The translations under genes and the position numbers were made by a program. Below the pieces are notes generated by a model that worked only from the letters and a program-made list of their open reading frames with translations, was not told where the DNA came from and made no database searches. From Kutzneria buriramensis (lineage in GTDB: Bacteria; Actinomycetota; Actinomycetes; Mycobacteriales; Pseudonocardiaceae), in the NCBI RefSeq assembly GCF_043575855.1, contig NZ_CP144375.1, positions 6,076,001 through 6,140,000 of the forward strand: a stretch of DNA of 64,000 nucleotides, in the 5' to 3' direction. Shown piece by piece: positions 1-7,326 of this stretch (its first letter is position 1; every line of letters begins with the position of its first letter).

Positions 1-180
1 GTGCCGCTGCCGTCCAAGTGGTACATCGAGTTCGGCGAGCCGATCCGGACCGACCAGTACGAGCCGGGCGCGGCCGAGGACCCGATGCTGGTGTTCAACC
101 TGACCGACCAGGTCCGGGAGACCATCCAGCAGACCCTCTACCGGCTGCTCACCCAGCGTCGCAACGTCTGGCTGGGCTGA
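1..180 (+). CDS. C-terminal end of a 1-acylglycerol-3-phosphate acyltransferase-like protein (partial)
   Basis: Only the last 59 codons are present; the gene runs off the left edge. The frame is open from base 1 and stops with TGA at 178-180. The segment PLPSKWYIEFGEPI followed by a short helical tail is typical of the end of PlsC/LPLAT-family acyltransferases, which transfer acyl chains to lysophosphatidic acid or related glycerolipids at the membrane. The catalytic HX4D block would lie upstream and is not visible. The first codon here happens to be GTG but is probably internal. An acyltransferase at this spot matches the order seen near bldC and serB1-like genes in mycobacteria, which supports the call indirectly. 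Confidence 0.7.
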   Translation: MPLPSKWYIEFGEPIRTDQYEPGAAEDPMLVFNLTDQVRETIQQTLYRLLTQRRNVWLG

Positions 181-237
181 GTCACCCGATAGTGGCGCTG
201 ACCGGCGCACGCGGGGCGCGGTGCTTACCGTGTTCCG

Positions 238-726
238 ATGGCGCTGTGGTCGCGGAGATCCGCATTGCTCGCGGCGCCGGCGATGGCCGCCGGCGGGCTG
301 GTCGTCGTCGGCGCGTCCACCGTGTCGGCGACGCCGGCGGACGCGCTGACGTTCGTGGCGTCGCGGGCCACCAGCTCGTCGCTGGACAAGGCCGTCGTCG
401 GCACCACCTTCGGCTCGTTGCTGACGCTGTTCGACTCGACGTCGGCGGCCGCCGGTGACGGCTCGATGATCGGCACCGTCGTCAACGTGACGGTGGACAG
501 CCCGCCGAAGCTGGTCGTGCAGATGAAGATCGTGCTGCGGCTGTCCGCCGCGTTCAAGGGCGAGCTGCACCTCAGCTCGATGCACGCCATGGTGGTGCCG
601 TCGCCCGCGCAGAACCCCATCGCGATCGTCGGCGGCACCGGCCAGTACGCCAACGCCCGCGGCGAGGGCACGATCACGTACCCCACGCCGGACCGGATCA
701 ACTTCACGCTGAACGTGGCGAACTGA
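238..726 (+). CDS. Secreted allene-oxide-cyclase/dirigent barrel-like protein
   Basis: This 162-residue protein starts at ATG 238 and has an N-terminal export signal: basic residues (RRS), then a hydrophobic run to about residue 33 ending near VSATPADA. The mature part is a small beta-rich domain with GGTGQYANARGEGTI near residues 125-139, the signature of the allene oxide cyclase/dirigent-like barrel fold found in some actinobacterial secreted proteins. No catalytic role can be assigned: bacterial members are mostly uncharacterised and the plant cyclase reaction is not implied. The gene is monocistronic and convergent with the oxidase gene, whose stop lies 1 bp away. Fold assignment is by motif only. 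Confidence 0.65.
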   Translation: MALWSRRSALLAAPAMAAGGLVVVGASTVSATPADALTFVASRATSSSLDKAVVGTTFGSLLTLFDSTSAAAGDGSMIGTVVNVTVDSPPKLVVQMKIVLRLSAAFKGELHLSSMHAMVVPSPAQNPIAIVGGTGQYANARGEGTITYPTPDRINFTLNVAN

Positions 727-727
727 G

Positions 728-1696
728 TCAGATGAGATCCGCCGCCAGTTCGGCGGCCTCGCGGGCGGAGCCCCAGGACAGGGTCACGCCGAGGCTGCCG
801 TGGCCGTAGCAGTGCACGATGGGCCGGCCGGCGATCTCGCGCACCTCCAGCCGGATGGGGTTGCGTTCGGGGCGTAGGCCGACGCGGTGCTCGAGGATCG
901 GGGCGCCCGCCAGCCGTGGTTCGACGGCGGCGCAGCGGTCGAGGATGCCCTCGGCGATGACGGCGTCGGGTTCGAGCCGCCAGTCGCCCACCGTGGACAC
1001 GCCGCCGAGCACGACCTGGTCGCCGTGCGGGAAGTAGCTGGTGGACTCGGCCGCGGTGGTGATCTCGACGAAGAACTCCTCGACGCCGGGATTGGCGACG
1101 ACGACGAGCTGGCCGCGGGCGGCTCGCACGGTCAGATCGGGCACGAGCCGGCGCGCGCCGACGCCGCTGCAATTGACCAGGACCGGCGCCTCGTCGACAG
1201 CCTCGCTCAGCCGCGTGACGGACCTGATGTCCAGGCGTCCGCCGGCGGCGGTCAGGCGGCCGGTGAGGTAGCCGAGGTAGCGCGGCATGTCGATCAGCGG
1301 CACGCGTCCCCACTGACCGCTGACGAAGCCCGGCGGCAGCTCGCCGCGGCCGCAGTCGACGAGTCCGGGAACCATCGTGACCTGCGGTGGCAGATTGCTC
1401 AGCGGCAGCGGCGTTCGACTGGCCATCCGGCCGCGGGTGAGGCGCACGCCGGTGGCCGGATCGCGGGCCAGGTCGGTGAATTCGGCCAGGCTGCGGCGGC
1501 TCCAGCGCAGCACCTCGTCGGCGGGTTCGGCGAATGCGGGGCCCCACATCGCGCCGGCCATCGCCGAGGTGGTCTGCCGCGGCAGGTCGGTGCTCATCAC
1601 CCTGGTGCGCACGCCGGCCTCGGCCAGGCATACCGCGGTGGTCAGGCCGATCACGCCGGCCCCGATGACGAGCACGTCGTCACTCACGCTCGTCAC
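728..1696 (-). CDS. FAD-dependent D-amino-acid oxidase
   Basis: The 322-residue product begins with a Rossmann FAD-binding motif (VIGAGVIGLTTAVCLAEAG, residues 10-28), and the segment TSAMAGAMWGP follows the DAAO-type pattern. The C-terminal stretch RVGLRPERNPIRLE and the closing HCYGHGSLGVTLSWG are characteristic of D-amino-acid oxidase/D-aspartate oxidase proteins, where the Arg binds substrate carboxylate and the Gly-rich end contacts FAD. The expected reaction is oxidative deamination of D-amino acids to 2-oxo acids, NH3 and H2O2 in the cytoplasm. Length is normal for bacterial DAAO. A GTG start at 1696 is used; a second GTG at 1687 is possible. The neighbours are unrelated, so it is probably transcribed alone. 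Confidence 0.85.
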   Translation of the reverse strand: MTSVSDDVLVIGAGVIGLTTAVCLAEAGVRTRVMSTDLPRQTTSAMAGAMWGPAFAEPADEVLRWSRRSLAEFTDLARDPATGVRLTRGRMASRTPLPLSNLPPQVTMVPGLVDCGRGELPPGFVSGQWGRVPLIDMPRYLGYLTGRLTAAGGRLDIRSVTRLSEAVDEAPVLVNCSGVGARRLVPDLTVRAARGQLVVVANPGVEEFFVEITTAAESTSYFPHGDQVVLGGVSTVGDWRLEPDAVIAEGILDRCAAVEPRLAGAPILEHRVGLRPERNPIRLEVREIAGRPIVHCYGHGSLGVTLSWGSAREAAELAADLI

Positions 1697-1759
1697 GGTA
1701 GGGCATCGGGCAGCGAATACCGAGTCCGAAAGGGACAGTGGCGGCTACGATTCGCGGAC

Positions 1760-2206
1760 ATGTCCCAGCCAAGCGCACCCCCGCAGTTCCCGATCCTGAT
1801 CTCGACCATGAACGACGTCCCCGGCTGCCGGGTCACGCACGTGTTCGGCGAGGTCTTCGGCCTCACGGTCCGCAGCCGCGCCATCGGCGTCAACTTCATG
1901 GCCGGCATCAAGTCGCTGGGCGGCGGCGAGGTGACCCAGTACACCCAGATGCTGTCCGACTCGCGCAACGAGGCGCTCGGCCGGCTCTGCCAGCAGGCAA
2001 TGGGCTACGGCGCGAACGCCGTGCTGGCCATGCGCTTCGACTGCAACGAGATCGCCCAGACGATGAGCGAGGTGGCGGCCTACGGCACCGCCGTCTACAT
2101 CGTGCCGATCGACCAGCCGCCGCAGCAGCAGCACGCCGCGCAGGCCCACCAAGCCCCGCAGCAACAGCAGCAGTACGCGCCCCAGCAGCAACAGCAGCAG
2201 CGCTGA
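1760..2206 (+). CDS. YbjQ/UPF0145-family protein with Gln-rich tail
   Basis: The 148-residue protein has a YbjQ (UPF0145) core over roughly residues 10-112: TMNDVPGCRVTHVFGEVFGLTVRSR, a middle helix ending in GRLCQQAMGYGANAV, and LAMRFDCNEI followed by the closing strand TAVYIVP. Family members form pentameric rings and are sometimes labelled heavy-metal-binding, but the function is unsettled. Unusual here is the last ~30 residues, rich in Gln, Ala, His and Pro (QQQQ runs), which lies outside the normal 100-110-residue family length and is probably disordered. ATG 1760 is chosen because it matches the family start; the frame is open far upstream but reads through the opposite-strand oxidase gene. 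Confidence 0.8.
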   Translation: MSQPSAPPQFPILISTMNDVPGCRVTHVFGEVFGLTVRSRAIGVNFMAGIKSLGGGEVTQYTQMLSDSRNEALGRLCQQAMGYGANAVLAMRFDCNEIAQTMSEVAAYGTAVYIVPIDQPPQQQHAAQAHQAPQQQQQYAPQQQQQQR

Positions 2207-2212
2207 CCCGAG

Positions 2213-2240
2213 TGGGCCGGCCTGTCGGCGGGCCGGCCCA
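2213..2240. terminator. Bidirectional hairpin between convergent genes
   Basis: TGGGCCGGCC at 2213-2222 and GGCCGGCCCA at 2231-2240 form a perfect 10-bp GC stem with an 8-nt loop. It sits in the 40-bp gap between the convergent ends of the YbjQ-like gene and the HAD-IB gene, so it can serve both. There is no T-run, as is usual in high-GC actinomycetes. Confidence 0.6.
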
Positions 2241-2246
2241 GCACGG

Positions 2247-3146
2247 TCAGGAGGAGCGGCGGCGGTAGGCGAGCCCGGCGGCTACGGCGCCGGCGAGGGC
2301 ACCGGCGCCCAGGACAGTGGGGACGCCGATGCGGGCGGCCTTGCGGCCCGTGCGGAAGTCGCGGATCTCCCAGCCACGGCGGCGGGCCAGCTCCCGCAGC
2401 CCGGGGTCGGGGTTGACGGCCACGGCGGTGCCGGCCGTCGACAGCATCGGCACGTCGTTGATCGAGTCCGAGTACGCCGTGCAGCGCCGCAGATCCAGGC
2501 CCTCCTTGGCGGCCAGCGCTCGCACGGCGTGGGCCTTCGCCTTGCCGTGCAACAGATCGCCGACGAGCCGACCGGTGTACACGCCGTCCTTGCTCTCGGC
2601 GACGGTGCCCAGCGCGCCGGTCAGACCGAGCCGCCGGGCGATGATCGACGCCAGCTCGACCGGCGTCGCGGTGACCAGCCAGACGCGCTGCCCGGCGTCC
2701 TGGTGCATCTGCGCCAGCGCCCGGGTGCCGGACCAGATCTTGGCGGCCATCAGCTCGTCGTAGATCTCCTCACCGAGATCGACCAGCTCCTGCACGCTGC
2801 GGCCGGCGACGAAGCCCAGCGCCTGCTCGCGGCTGGCCCGCACGCTGTCCGGGTTCTCCTTGCCGCCGAGCCGGAACCGCAGCTGCCGCCAGGCAAAGCC
2901 GGCCAGGTCGGCGGTGGTGAAGTACTTCCGGCTGGCCAGGCCGCGGGCGAAGTGGAAGATCGACGCGCCCATCATCATGGTGTTGTCCACGTCGAAGAAC
3001 GCGGCCGCGGTCAGGTCCGGCGGCACCGCGAGGGCGGCCTCCAGGTCGGCGGCGGCCGCCACGGCGGCGTCGGCCGAGGCCTCGCCGGCCAGCTCGGCCA
3101 TCCGCTCGAGTTCGGCGTGCTCCGCCCCGTCACGCCAGCGTGGCAC
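2247..3146 (-). CDS. HAD-IB family phosphatase (SerB-like) with C-terminal membrane anchor
   Basis: The 299-residue protein has the HAD nucleophile motif FDVDNTMM (about residues 51-58), motif II around LVTATP, a conserved Lys in HGKAKAHAVRAL and motif IV YSDSINDVPML. This is the IB subclass that includes SerB-like and CicA-like phosphatases. The second Asp of DxD is present, so it should be an active phosphatase; the substrate is unknown. The C-terminus ends in a hydrophobic segment (VLGAGALAGAVAAGLAYRRR), suggesting a membrane anchor. Mycobacterial SerB1 occupies a similar place, but phosphoserine specificity is not shown. The GTG start has a GGGAGG Shine-Dalgarno 4 nt upstream. It lies downstream of the sigma factor pair on the same strand. 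Confidence 0.85.
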   Translation of the reverse strand: MPRWRDGAEHAELERMAELAGEASADAAVAAAADLEAALAVPPDLTAAAFFDVDNTMMMGASIFHFARGLASRKYFTTADLAGFAWRQLRFRLGGKENPDSVRASREQALGFVAGRSVQELVDLGEEIYDELMAAKIWSGTRALAQMHQDAGQRVWLVTATPVELASIIARRLGLTGALGTVAESKDGVYTGRLVGDLLHGKAKAHAVRALAAKEGLDLRRCTAYSDSINDVPMLSTAGTAVAVNPDPGLRELARRRGWEIRDFRTGRKAARIGVPTVLGAGALAGAVAAGLAYRRRSS

Positions 3147-3196
3147 CGCGCCTCCCGGTCCGTTCCTGCCGGTCTCTCATCGTGCAAGGGTAGCGA

Positions 3197-4219
3197 TCAA
3201 CCACCGAGGACAATGCTCGGCAGTCCGGGCAGCAGCGGAGGCAGGCTGCCCAGCGGCACGGGGAGGGGGACGGTCACGCCGGTGGGCTTGCCGCCGGTCG
3301 TGGGTGGCGGCGAAGTCTTGGTCCCGGTCGTCGCGGGCGCCGTCGTGGGTGTGGTGAACGTGACGGTCGGCGTCGTGGTGACGGTGGTCGCCGCACCGGC
3401 CCCCGTGGTGCCGTTCACCAACGCGGACTCGCCGGGGCGGGTCGTCGGCGTCGGAGCCCCGCCACCGCCCTGCGAGGCCGGCGGCCGCGTCGCGCAGGCC
3501 CCGGTCGCCGGCAGCGCGCCGATGTCATCCGCGGTGCCGGAGGTGATCGTGTAGCAGTTGAGCCGGCCGATCAGCGCCTCGGACCGGTCGGTGATGGCGG
3601 TCAGCAGTTCGGCGCTGGTGTCGGCGCGCTGGGGCAGCGACGGCCGCAGCGTCTTGAGCCGCTGTGCCTGGGACTTGGCCCAGTCGCGCAGGTAGGTCAG
3701 GCCGGAGCCGTCGCCGTTGGTGCTGAGCACGGTGAGCAGCCGCGAGCCGGCGGCGGCGTCGGTGTCGAAGTCGGTGAGCGCGGTCAGGTACGAGCCGATG
3801 GGCGTGTTGCCGCGGGCGGCCATGCCCTCGATCTCGTCGATCCGCGCGGTGGCGAAATCGAGGTGCTTGCGGGCCTTGGCGGCGTCGTCGAAGGCCAGGC
3901 CGAAGGACGCCGACTCGGCGGTGCGCTTGATCGCGTACAGCGGGTCGCCGGGCAGCGCGTCGCGGCTGAGCAGCAGGCTCATCGCGCCCAGGGACAGGAT
4001 CAGGCACAGCGCGGCGGCCATGGCCACCATCAGCCGGCCGGGCGCGGTGGACCGGCTGGCTAAGCTCCGGACGTTGCCGCCGGCCTCGGCCGGCGCGCTG
4101 AAGTCCATGGTCTTGAACTCGGCGAGCACCCGCAGCCGCATGCGCTCCCGCTCGCGCGGGGTCGGCGCCAACGCGTCGGCCGAGCGCCGCAGCAGATCTG
4201 CGACGCGTTCGTGCTCCAT
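3197..4219 (-). CDS. DUF5667-domain membrane protein, likely RsbN-type anti-sigma factor of BldN
   Basis: This protein of 340 residues (360 from an upstream ATG at 4279) has a cytoplasmic N-terminal helix region, one transmembrane segment (about residues 60-80, MVAMAAALCLILSLGAMSLLL) and an extracytoplasmic DUF5667-like helical domain beginning DALPGDPLYAIKRTAESA. It ends in a long Thr/Pro-rich, cell-wall-type tail. It lies directly downstream of the BldN-type sigma gene, as rsbN does in Streptomyces, where RsbN binds and inhibits BldN. The role is inferred from that synteny and topology; no ZAS zinc motif is seen. ATG 4219 is preferred because GGTGAGGTGGAG lies just upstream, whereas ATG 4279 has no ribosome-binding site. 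Confidence 0.7.
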   Translation of the reverse strand: MEHERVADLLRRSADALAPTPRERERMRLRVLAEFKTMDFSAPAEAGGNVRSLASRSTAPGRLMVAMAAALCLILSLGAMSLLLSRDALPGDPLYAIKRTAESASFGLAFDDAAKARKHLDFATARIDEIEGMAARGNTPIGSYLTALTDFDTDAAAGSRLLTVLSTNGDGSGLTYLRDWAKSQAQRLKTLRPSLPQRADTSAELLTAITDRSEALIGRLNCYTITSGTADDIGALPATGACATRPPASQGGGGAPTPTTRPGESALVNGTTGAGAATTVTTTPTVTFTTPTTAPATTGTKTSPPPTTGGKPTGVTVPLPVPLGSLPPLLPGLPSIVLGG

Positions 4220-4319
4220 CCGGGTCTCCACCTCACCACCTGTTCGTTCCCATTCGAGGAAACGACGGCGGCACTGCATCGGTTACGCGTAAGAGCATCG
4301 CGTCAGCATTCGAATACAG

Positions 4320-4922
4320 CTAGCGCAGTTCGGCCGGCAGCAGTTGGGCCAGCCGGCGTACCGCGCGATGCTGCAAAGCCTTGATCGCGCCCTCGTTTCG
4401 GCCCATCTGCTCGGCCGTCTCGGCCACCGACAGGCCCTGTAGGAAGCGCAACACGATGCACTCCCGTTGGTCGTCGTTGAGCTCGCTCACGCAGCGCAAC
4501 AACTCGCTCGTGGTCGCCTCGTCCAGCACGGCCTGCTCGGGACCGGCCGTGACCTGGCGATTGTCGTCCAGTTCGGCAGTGGTGATCTCCAATCGGTACC
4601 GGCTGGACTTGACGTGGTCGAGCACGAGGTTGCGGGCGATGGTGACGAACCAGGCCCCGACGTCGCGTCCCTGGTAACTCACCGTGGTGATCCGTCGCAG
4701 CGCGCGCAGGAACGTCTCGGAGGTGACGTCCTCGGCCAGCGTGCGGTCGCCGACCCGGAACAGCACGTAACGGAAGACCTGGTCCACGTAGCGGTCGTAG
4801 AGCAGGCCGAACGCCGCCACGTCACCGCGCTGCGCCTTGTCCACGAGCTGCCACGCCTCGGCGTGCTCGTCGGCGGTCACGGGTGCGCCACTGGGCTGTT
4901 TGGAGCGGGCAGGGCTGCTCAT
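4320..4922 (-). CDS. bldN: BldN-type ECF RNA polymerase sigma factor
   Basis: The 200-residue sigma-70 family protein has region 2 (LLYDRYVDQVFRYVLFRVGD through AEDVTSETFLRALRRI, residues ~40-80) and region 4 (ECIVLRFLQGLSVAETAEQM then GAIKALQHRAVRRLAQLLP, residues ~150-195). The stretch QGRDVGAWFVTIARNLVLDH and the adjoining KSSRYRLEITT closely follow Streptomyces BldN as I remember it, and the gene sits beside a DUF5667 protein and upstream of rex-hem genes as bldN does there. BldN drives aerial hyphae and chaplin/rodlin expression in Streptomyces; the regulon here is unknown. It lacks the long N-terminal pro-extension of S. coelicolor BldN, so proteolytic processing may not apply. The 5' region carries a perfect 12-bp palindrome. 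Confidence 0.85.
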   Translation of the reverse strand: MSSPARSKQPSGAPVTADEHAEAWQLVDKAQRGDVAAFGLLYDRYVDQVFRYVLFRVGDRTLAEDVTSETFLRALRRITTVSYQGRDVGAWFVTIARNLVLDHVKSSRYRLEITTAELDDNRQVTAGPEQAVLDEATTSELLRCVSELNDDQRECIVLRFLQGLSVAETAEQMGRNEGAIKALQHRAVRRLAQLLPAELR

Positions 4923-4972
4923 AGGTCCAGCAGCACCTCCCTTGGTCGGCGTAGCGGCAGCATACGTGTTGT

Positions 4973-4984
4973 TACTTGCAAGTA
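4973..4984. promoter_or_regulatory. 12-bp palindrome upstream of the BldN-type sigma gene
   Basis: TACTTGCAAGTA is a perfect 12-bp inverted repeat about 50 bp upstream of the sigma-factor start, within the divergent region shared with the acyl-CoA ligase gene. Its position suggests an operator. The regulator is unknown; it does not have the 5-nt spacing of the BldD box. Confidence 0.4.
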
Positions 4985-5089
4985 GGTAGCGCTCACGGGC
5001 GGACCCTGGTGAGACGGCGACACCAGGTCCTGCGTGACGCCGGACCAGCGTGACAAAATCCTGCGATCGGCTCGATGGGGAGGTCTCGT

Positions 5090-6574
5090 ATGCCCGGTGC
5101 CAGCAACGTGGCGGATCTGGTCCGGACCGCCGCCGTCCGTGGTCCCGATCACCCCGCGTTCATCGACGCGGCCACGGGGGACACGCTGACCTGGGCCGAG
5201 GTGGACGGCGCGACCGACGTCGAGGCCCGCCGGCTGCGCGACGCCGGTCTGCAACCCGGCGACCGGGTCGCGGTGCGGCTGCCCACGTCGGCGGAGTTCG
5301 CGGTGGCCGTGTTCGGCACGCTGCGCGCCGGCGGCGTCGTGGTGCCCGTGAGCACCGGCGGCCCCACCCGTGAGCTGACCCGAGTCCTGGACGACAGCGG
5401 CGCCACTCTGCTCGTGGGCGACGGCGAAGGCGCGTCCGTGACGACGCTGTCCGCGCCGGTGCTGCGCGTCGATGGCGGCCTCACCGGCGAGTCGGTGCGC
5501 GGCGGCGAGGACGTGGCGGTGCTCGCGTACACGTCGGGTACCTCCGGTGTGCCGCGCGGGGCGATGCTCTCGCACCGCGCGTTGCTGGCGAACGTGGCGC
5601 AGTGCGCGGCGCTGCGTCCGGCGCCGGTCACCGCCGCCGACCGCGTGCTCCTCGCCTTGCCGCTGTTCCACTCCTACGGGCTTGGACCAGGACTGTTCCA
5701 GGTCGCGGCCGCCGGCGCGACCGCTGTTCTGCTGCAACGTTTCGACGCGGAGGCAGCAGTTGACGCAATCGAGCAGCACCGGGTGACGACGTTGGTCGGC
5801 GTGCCGCCGATGTACCAGGCGCTGCTGCACGTCGACCCGGCGCGGCTGCGTGACGCCCTGATCACGGTGCGTCTGCTCACCTCGGGCGCCGCGCCGCTGA
5901 GCGCGTCGCTGCTGGCGGCGGTGCAGAAGGCGACGAGCCTGCCGGTGTTCGAGGGCTACGGCCTGACCGAGACGGCCCCGGTGCTGACGTCCACGCTGGT
6001 CGGCGGGCAGGTGAAGCCCGGATCGGTGGGCCGCCCGCTGCCGGGCGTCGAGATGCGGCTGGTGGACACCGACGGCCAGCCCTTCGCCGACGACGAGGAC
6101 TTCGTGCTGCCCGACGACGACGCCGGCCTGGTGTCGGTGCGGGGCGAGAACCTGTTCAGCGGCTACTGGCCCGACGGCGCGCACGGCCCGGACGCCGAGG
6201 GCTGGTTCCGCACCGGCGACGTCGGCTACTTCGACGCCGAGGGCGACCTGCACCTGGTCGACCGGGCCGGCGACCTCATCATCGTGAACGGCTTCAACGT
6301 CTACCCGCACGAGGTGGAGCGGGTGCTGGCCGAACTGCCGGCGGTGGTCGAGGCCGCGGTGGTGGGCGTGCCCAGCGAGACGACCGGCGAGGCCGTGAAG
6401 GCCGTGTTGGTGCTGGGGCCGGGCGCGGAACTCACGGCGGACGACGTGGTGGCGCACTGCGCGGAGCGGCTGGCGAAGTTCAAGGTGCCGGTGACCGTGG
6501 AGTTCACCGAGGTGCTGCCGCACTCTCCGACCGGCAAGCTGGTTCGCAGCCGGCTGCGGCTGCCGCAGGCGTAG
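5090..6574 (+). CDS. Acyl-CoA synthetase / AMP-dependent ligase (class I adenylate-forming)
   Basis: The 494-residue protein has the complete ANL-superfamily motif set: the P-loop-like AYTSGTSGVPRGAMLSH (~residues 145-161), EGYGLTETAP in the middle, the TGD motif WFRTGDVGYFD, the hinge region VDRAGDLIIVNGFNVYPHE and the C-terminal catalytic lysine in SPTGKLVRSRL. It should activate a carboxylic acid, probably a fatty acid, to acyl-AMP and then acyl-CoA in the cytoplasm. Substrate length cannot be read from sequence. ATG 5090 is chosen over ATG 5075 because GGGGAGG lies 6 nt upstream. It is divergent from the sigma-factor gene and followed 9 nt later by the glutaredoxin gene. Confidence 0.88.
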   Translation: MPGASNVADLVRTAAVRGPDHPAFIDAATGDTLTWAEVDGATDVEARRLRDAGLQPGDRVAVRLPTSAEFAVAVFGTLRAGGVVVPVSTGGPTRELTRVLDDSGATLLVGDGEGASVTTLSAPVLRVDGGLTGESVRGGEDVAVLAYTSGTSGVPRGAMLSHRALLANVAQCAALRPAPVTAADRVLLALPLFHSYGLGPGLFQVAAAGATAVLLQRFDAEAAVDAIEQHRVTTLVGVPPMYQALLHVDPARLRDALITVRLLTSGAAPLSASLLAAVQKATSLPVFEGYGLTETAPVLTSTLVGGQVKPGSVGRPLPGVEMRLVDTDGQPFADDEDFVLPDDDAGLVSVRGENLFSGYWPDGAHGPDAEGWFRTGDVGYFDAEGDLHLVDRAGDLIIVNGFNVYPHEVERVLAELPAVVEAAVVGVPSETTGEAVKAVLVLGPGAELTADDVVAHCAERLAKFKVPVTVEFTEVLPHSPTGKLVRSRLRLPQA

Positions 6575-6583
6575 GTTGACGCC

Positions 6584-6823
6584 GTGAGCCACACCGTGAC
6601 CGTGATGACGAGGGTCGGCTGCGACCACTGCGTGCAGGCCGAGTCGGACGTCCGGCGCATCTGCGACGAGCTGGGCGTGTCGTGGGCGGCGCGGGACGTG
6701 GACACCGATCCGGAGCTGCGCGCCGAGTACGGCGACCGGGTGCCGGTGATCCTCGTCGACGGCCGCGAGCACGGCTACTGGAAGGTCGAGGAGCCGCGCC
6801 TGCGGGCGGCGCTGGCGGGCTGA
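6584..6823 (+). CDS. Small glutaredoxin/thioredoxin-fold protein
   Basis: The 79-residue cytoplasmic protein has the redox motif CDHC at residues 13-16, a cis-Pro strand (RVPVILVDG, ~49-57) and a short C-terminal helix: the minimal glutaredoxin-like fold (DUF836-type). A protein of this kind just ahead of rex/hemA is a recurring arrangement in actinobacteria, such as the gene before hemA in mycobacteria, suggesting a redox role near haem synthesis; the partner is unknown. The GTG start at 6584 follows the ligase stop by 9 nt. The stop is separated by one base from the next GTG, so the peptidase-like gene is probably co-translated. Confidence 0.85.
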   Translation: MSHTVTVMTRVGCDHCVQAESDVRRICDELGVSWAARDVDTDPELRAEYGDRVPVILVDGREHGYWKVEEPRLRAALAG

Positions 6824-6824
6824 C

Positions 6825-7268
6825 GTGCGCGAGGGCGCGCTCCGGCGCAGGTGCCGGCGGCTGCTGCGGGACCTTGACGTGCGGCCGCCCCTGGACGTGC
6901 GCGACCTGTGCGACCGGCTGGCGGCCAGCCGGGGCCGGCCGATCCGGCTGGTGCCGTATCCGATCGAGGTGCCGGGCCCGTTCGGGCTGTGGTTCGCCAC
7001 CGACGGCGCGGATTTCATCGTCTACCAGCAGGAGACGACCCGCCCGCACCAGGACCACATCATCCTGCACGAGCTCGGGCACATGATCGCCGATCATCCC
7101 AGCGACGAGGGCTCGACCGCGAACGTGGCCCGCCGCACCTGCTACGACTCCGAGCACGAGCGGGAGGCGGAGCTGATCGCGACGATCATCCTGGAGTGGG
7201 CCAGTGTGCTGGACAAGGTGCACAACCGGCTCGGCGACTCGCTCTCGCACCACTACGGGTGGTTGTGA
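6825..7268 (+). CDS. ImmA/IrrE-type (DUF955) putative metallopeptidase
   Basis: The 147-residue protein contains the zinc-binding HELGH at residues 82-86, with downstream acidic helix EREAELIATIIL (~113-124) likely supplying the third ligand. This is the IrrE/ImmA pattern; such proteases usually cleave a repressor encoded next door (ImmA-ImmR, IrrE-DdrO). Here no XRE repressor is adjacent: the left neighbour is a glutaredoxin and the right one a cytochrome P450. The start GTG at 6825 is one base after the previous stop, implying translational coupling. The N-terminal third (helical, Arg-rich) has no recognised DNA-binding motif. Target and trigger are unknown. Confidence 0.8.
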   Translation: MREGALRRRCRRLLRDLDVRPPLDVRDLCDRLAASRGRPIRLVPYPIEVPGPFGLWFATDGADFIVYQQETTRPHQDHIILHELGHMIADHPSDEGSTANVARRTCYDSEHEREAELIATIILEWASVLDKVHNRLGDSLSHHYGWL

Positions 7269-7326
7269 CCCTCCTCTTCACGCAATCGCAAGCGATGAAG
7301 GCCGGTTCAGTGCTTACGTTGTCGGC

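Noticed and set aside
4973..4984. BldD box in front of the BldN-type sigma gene
   Set aside because: The palindrome has TAC and GTA half sites six bases apart; the BldD consensus needs TNAC and GTNA separated by five bases.
4919..7018. Very long minus-strand reading frame (699 codons)
   Set aside because: It is antisense to the acyl-CoA ligase, glutaredoxin and peptidase genes, is rich in Arg/His/Gln without any domain, and is a typical high-GC shadow frame.
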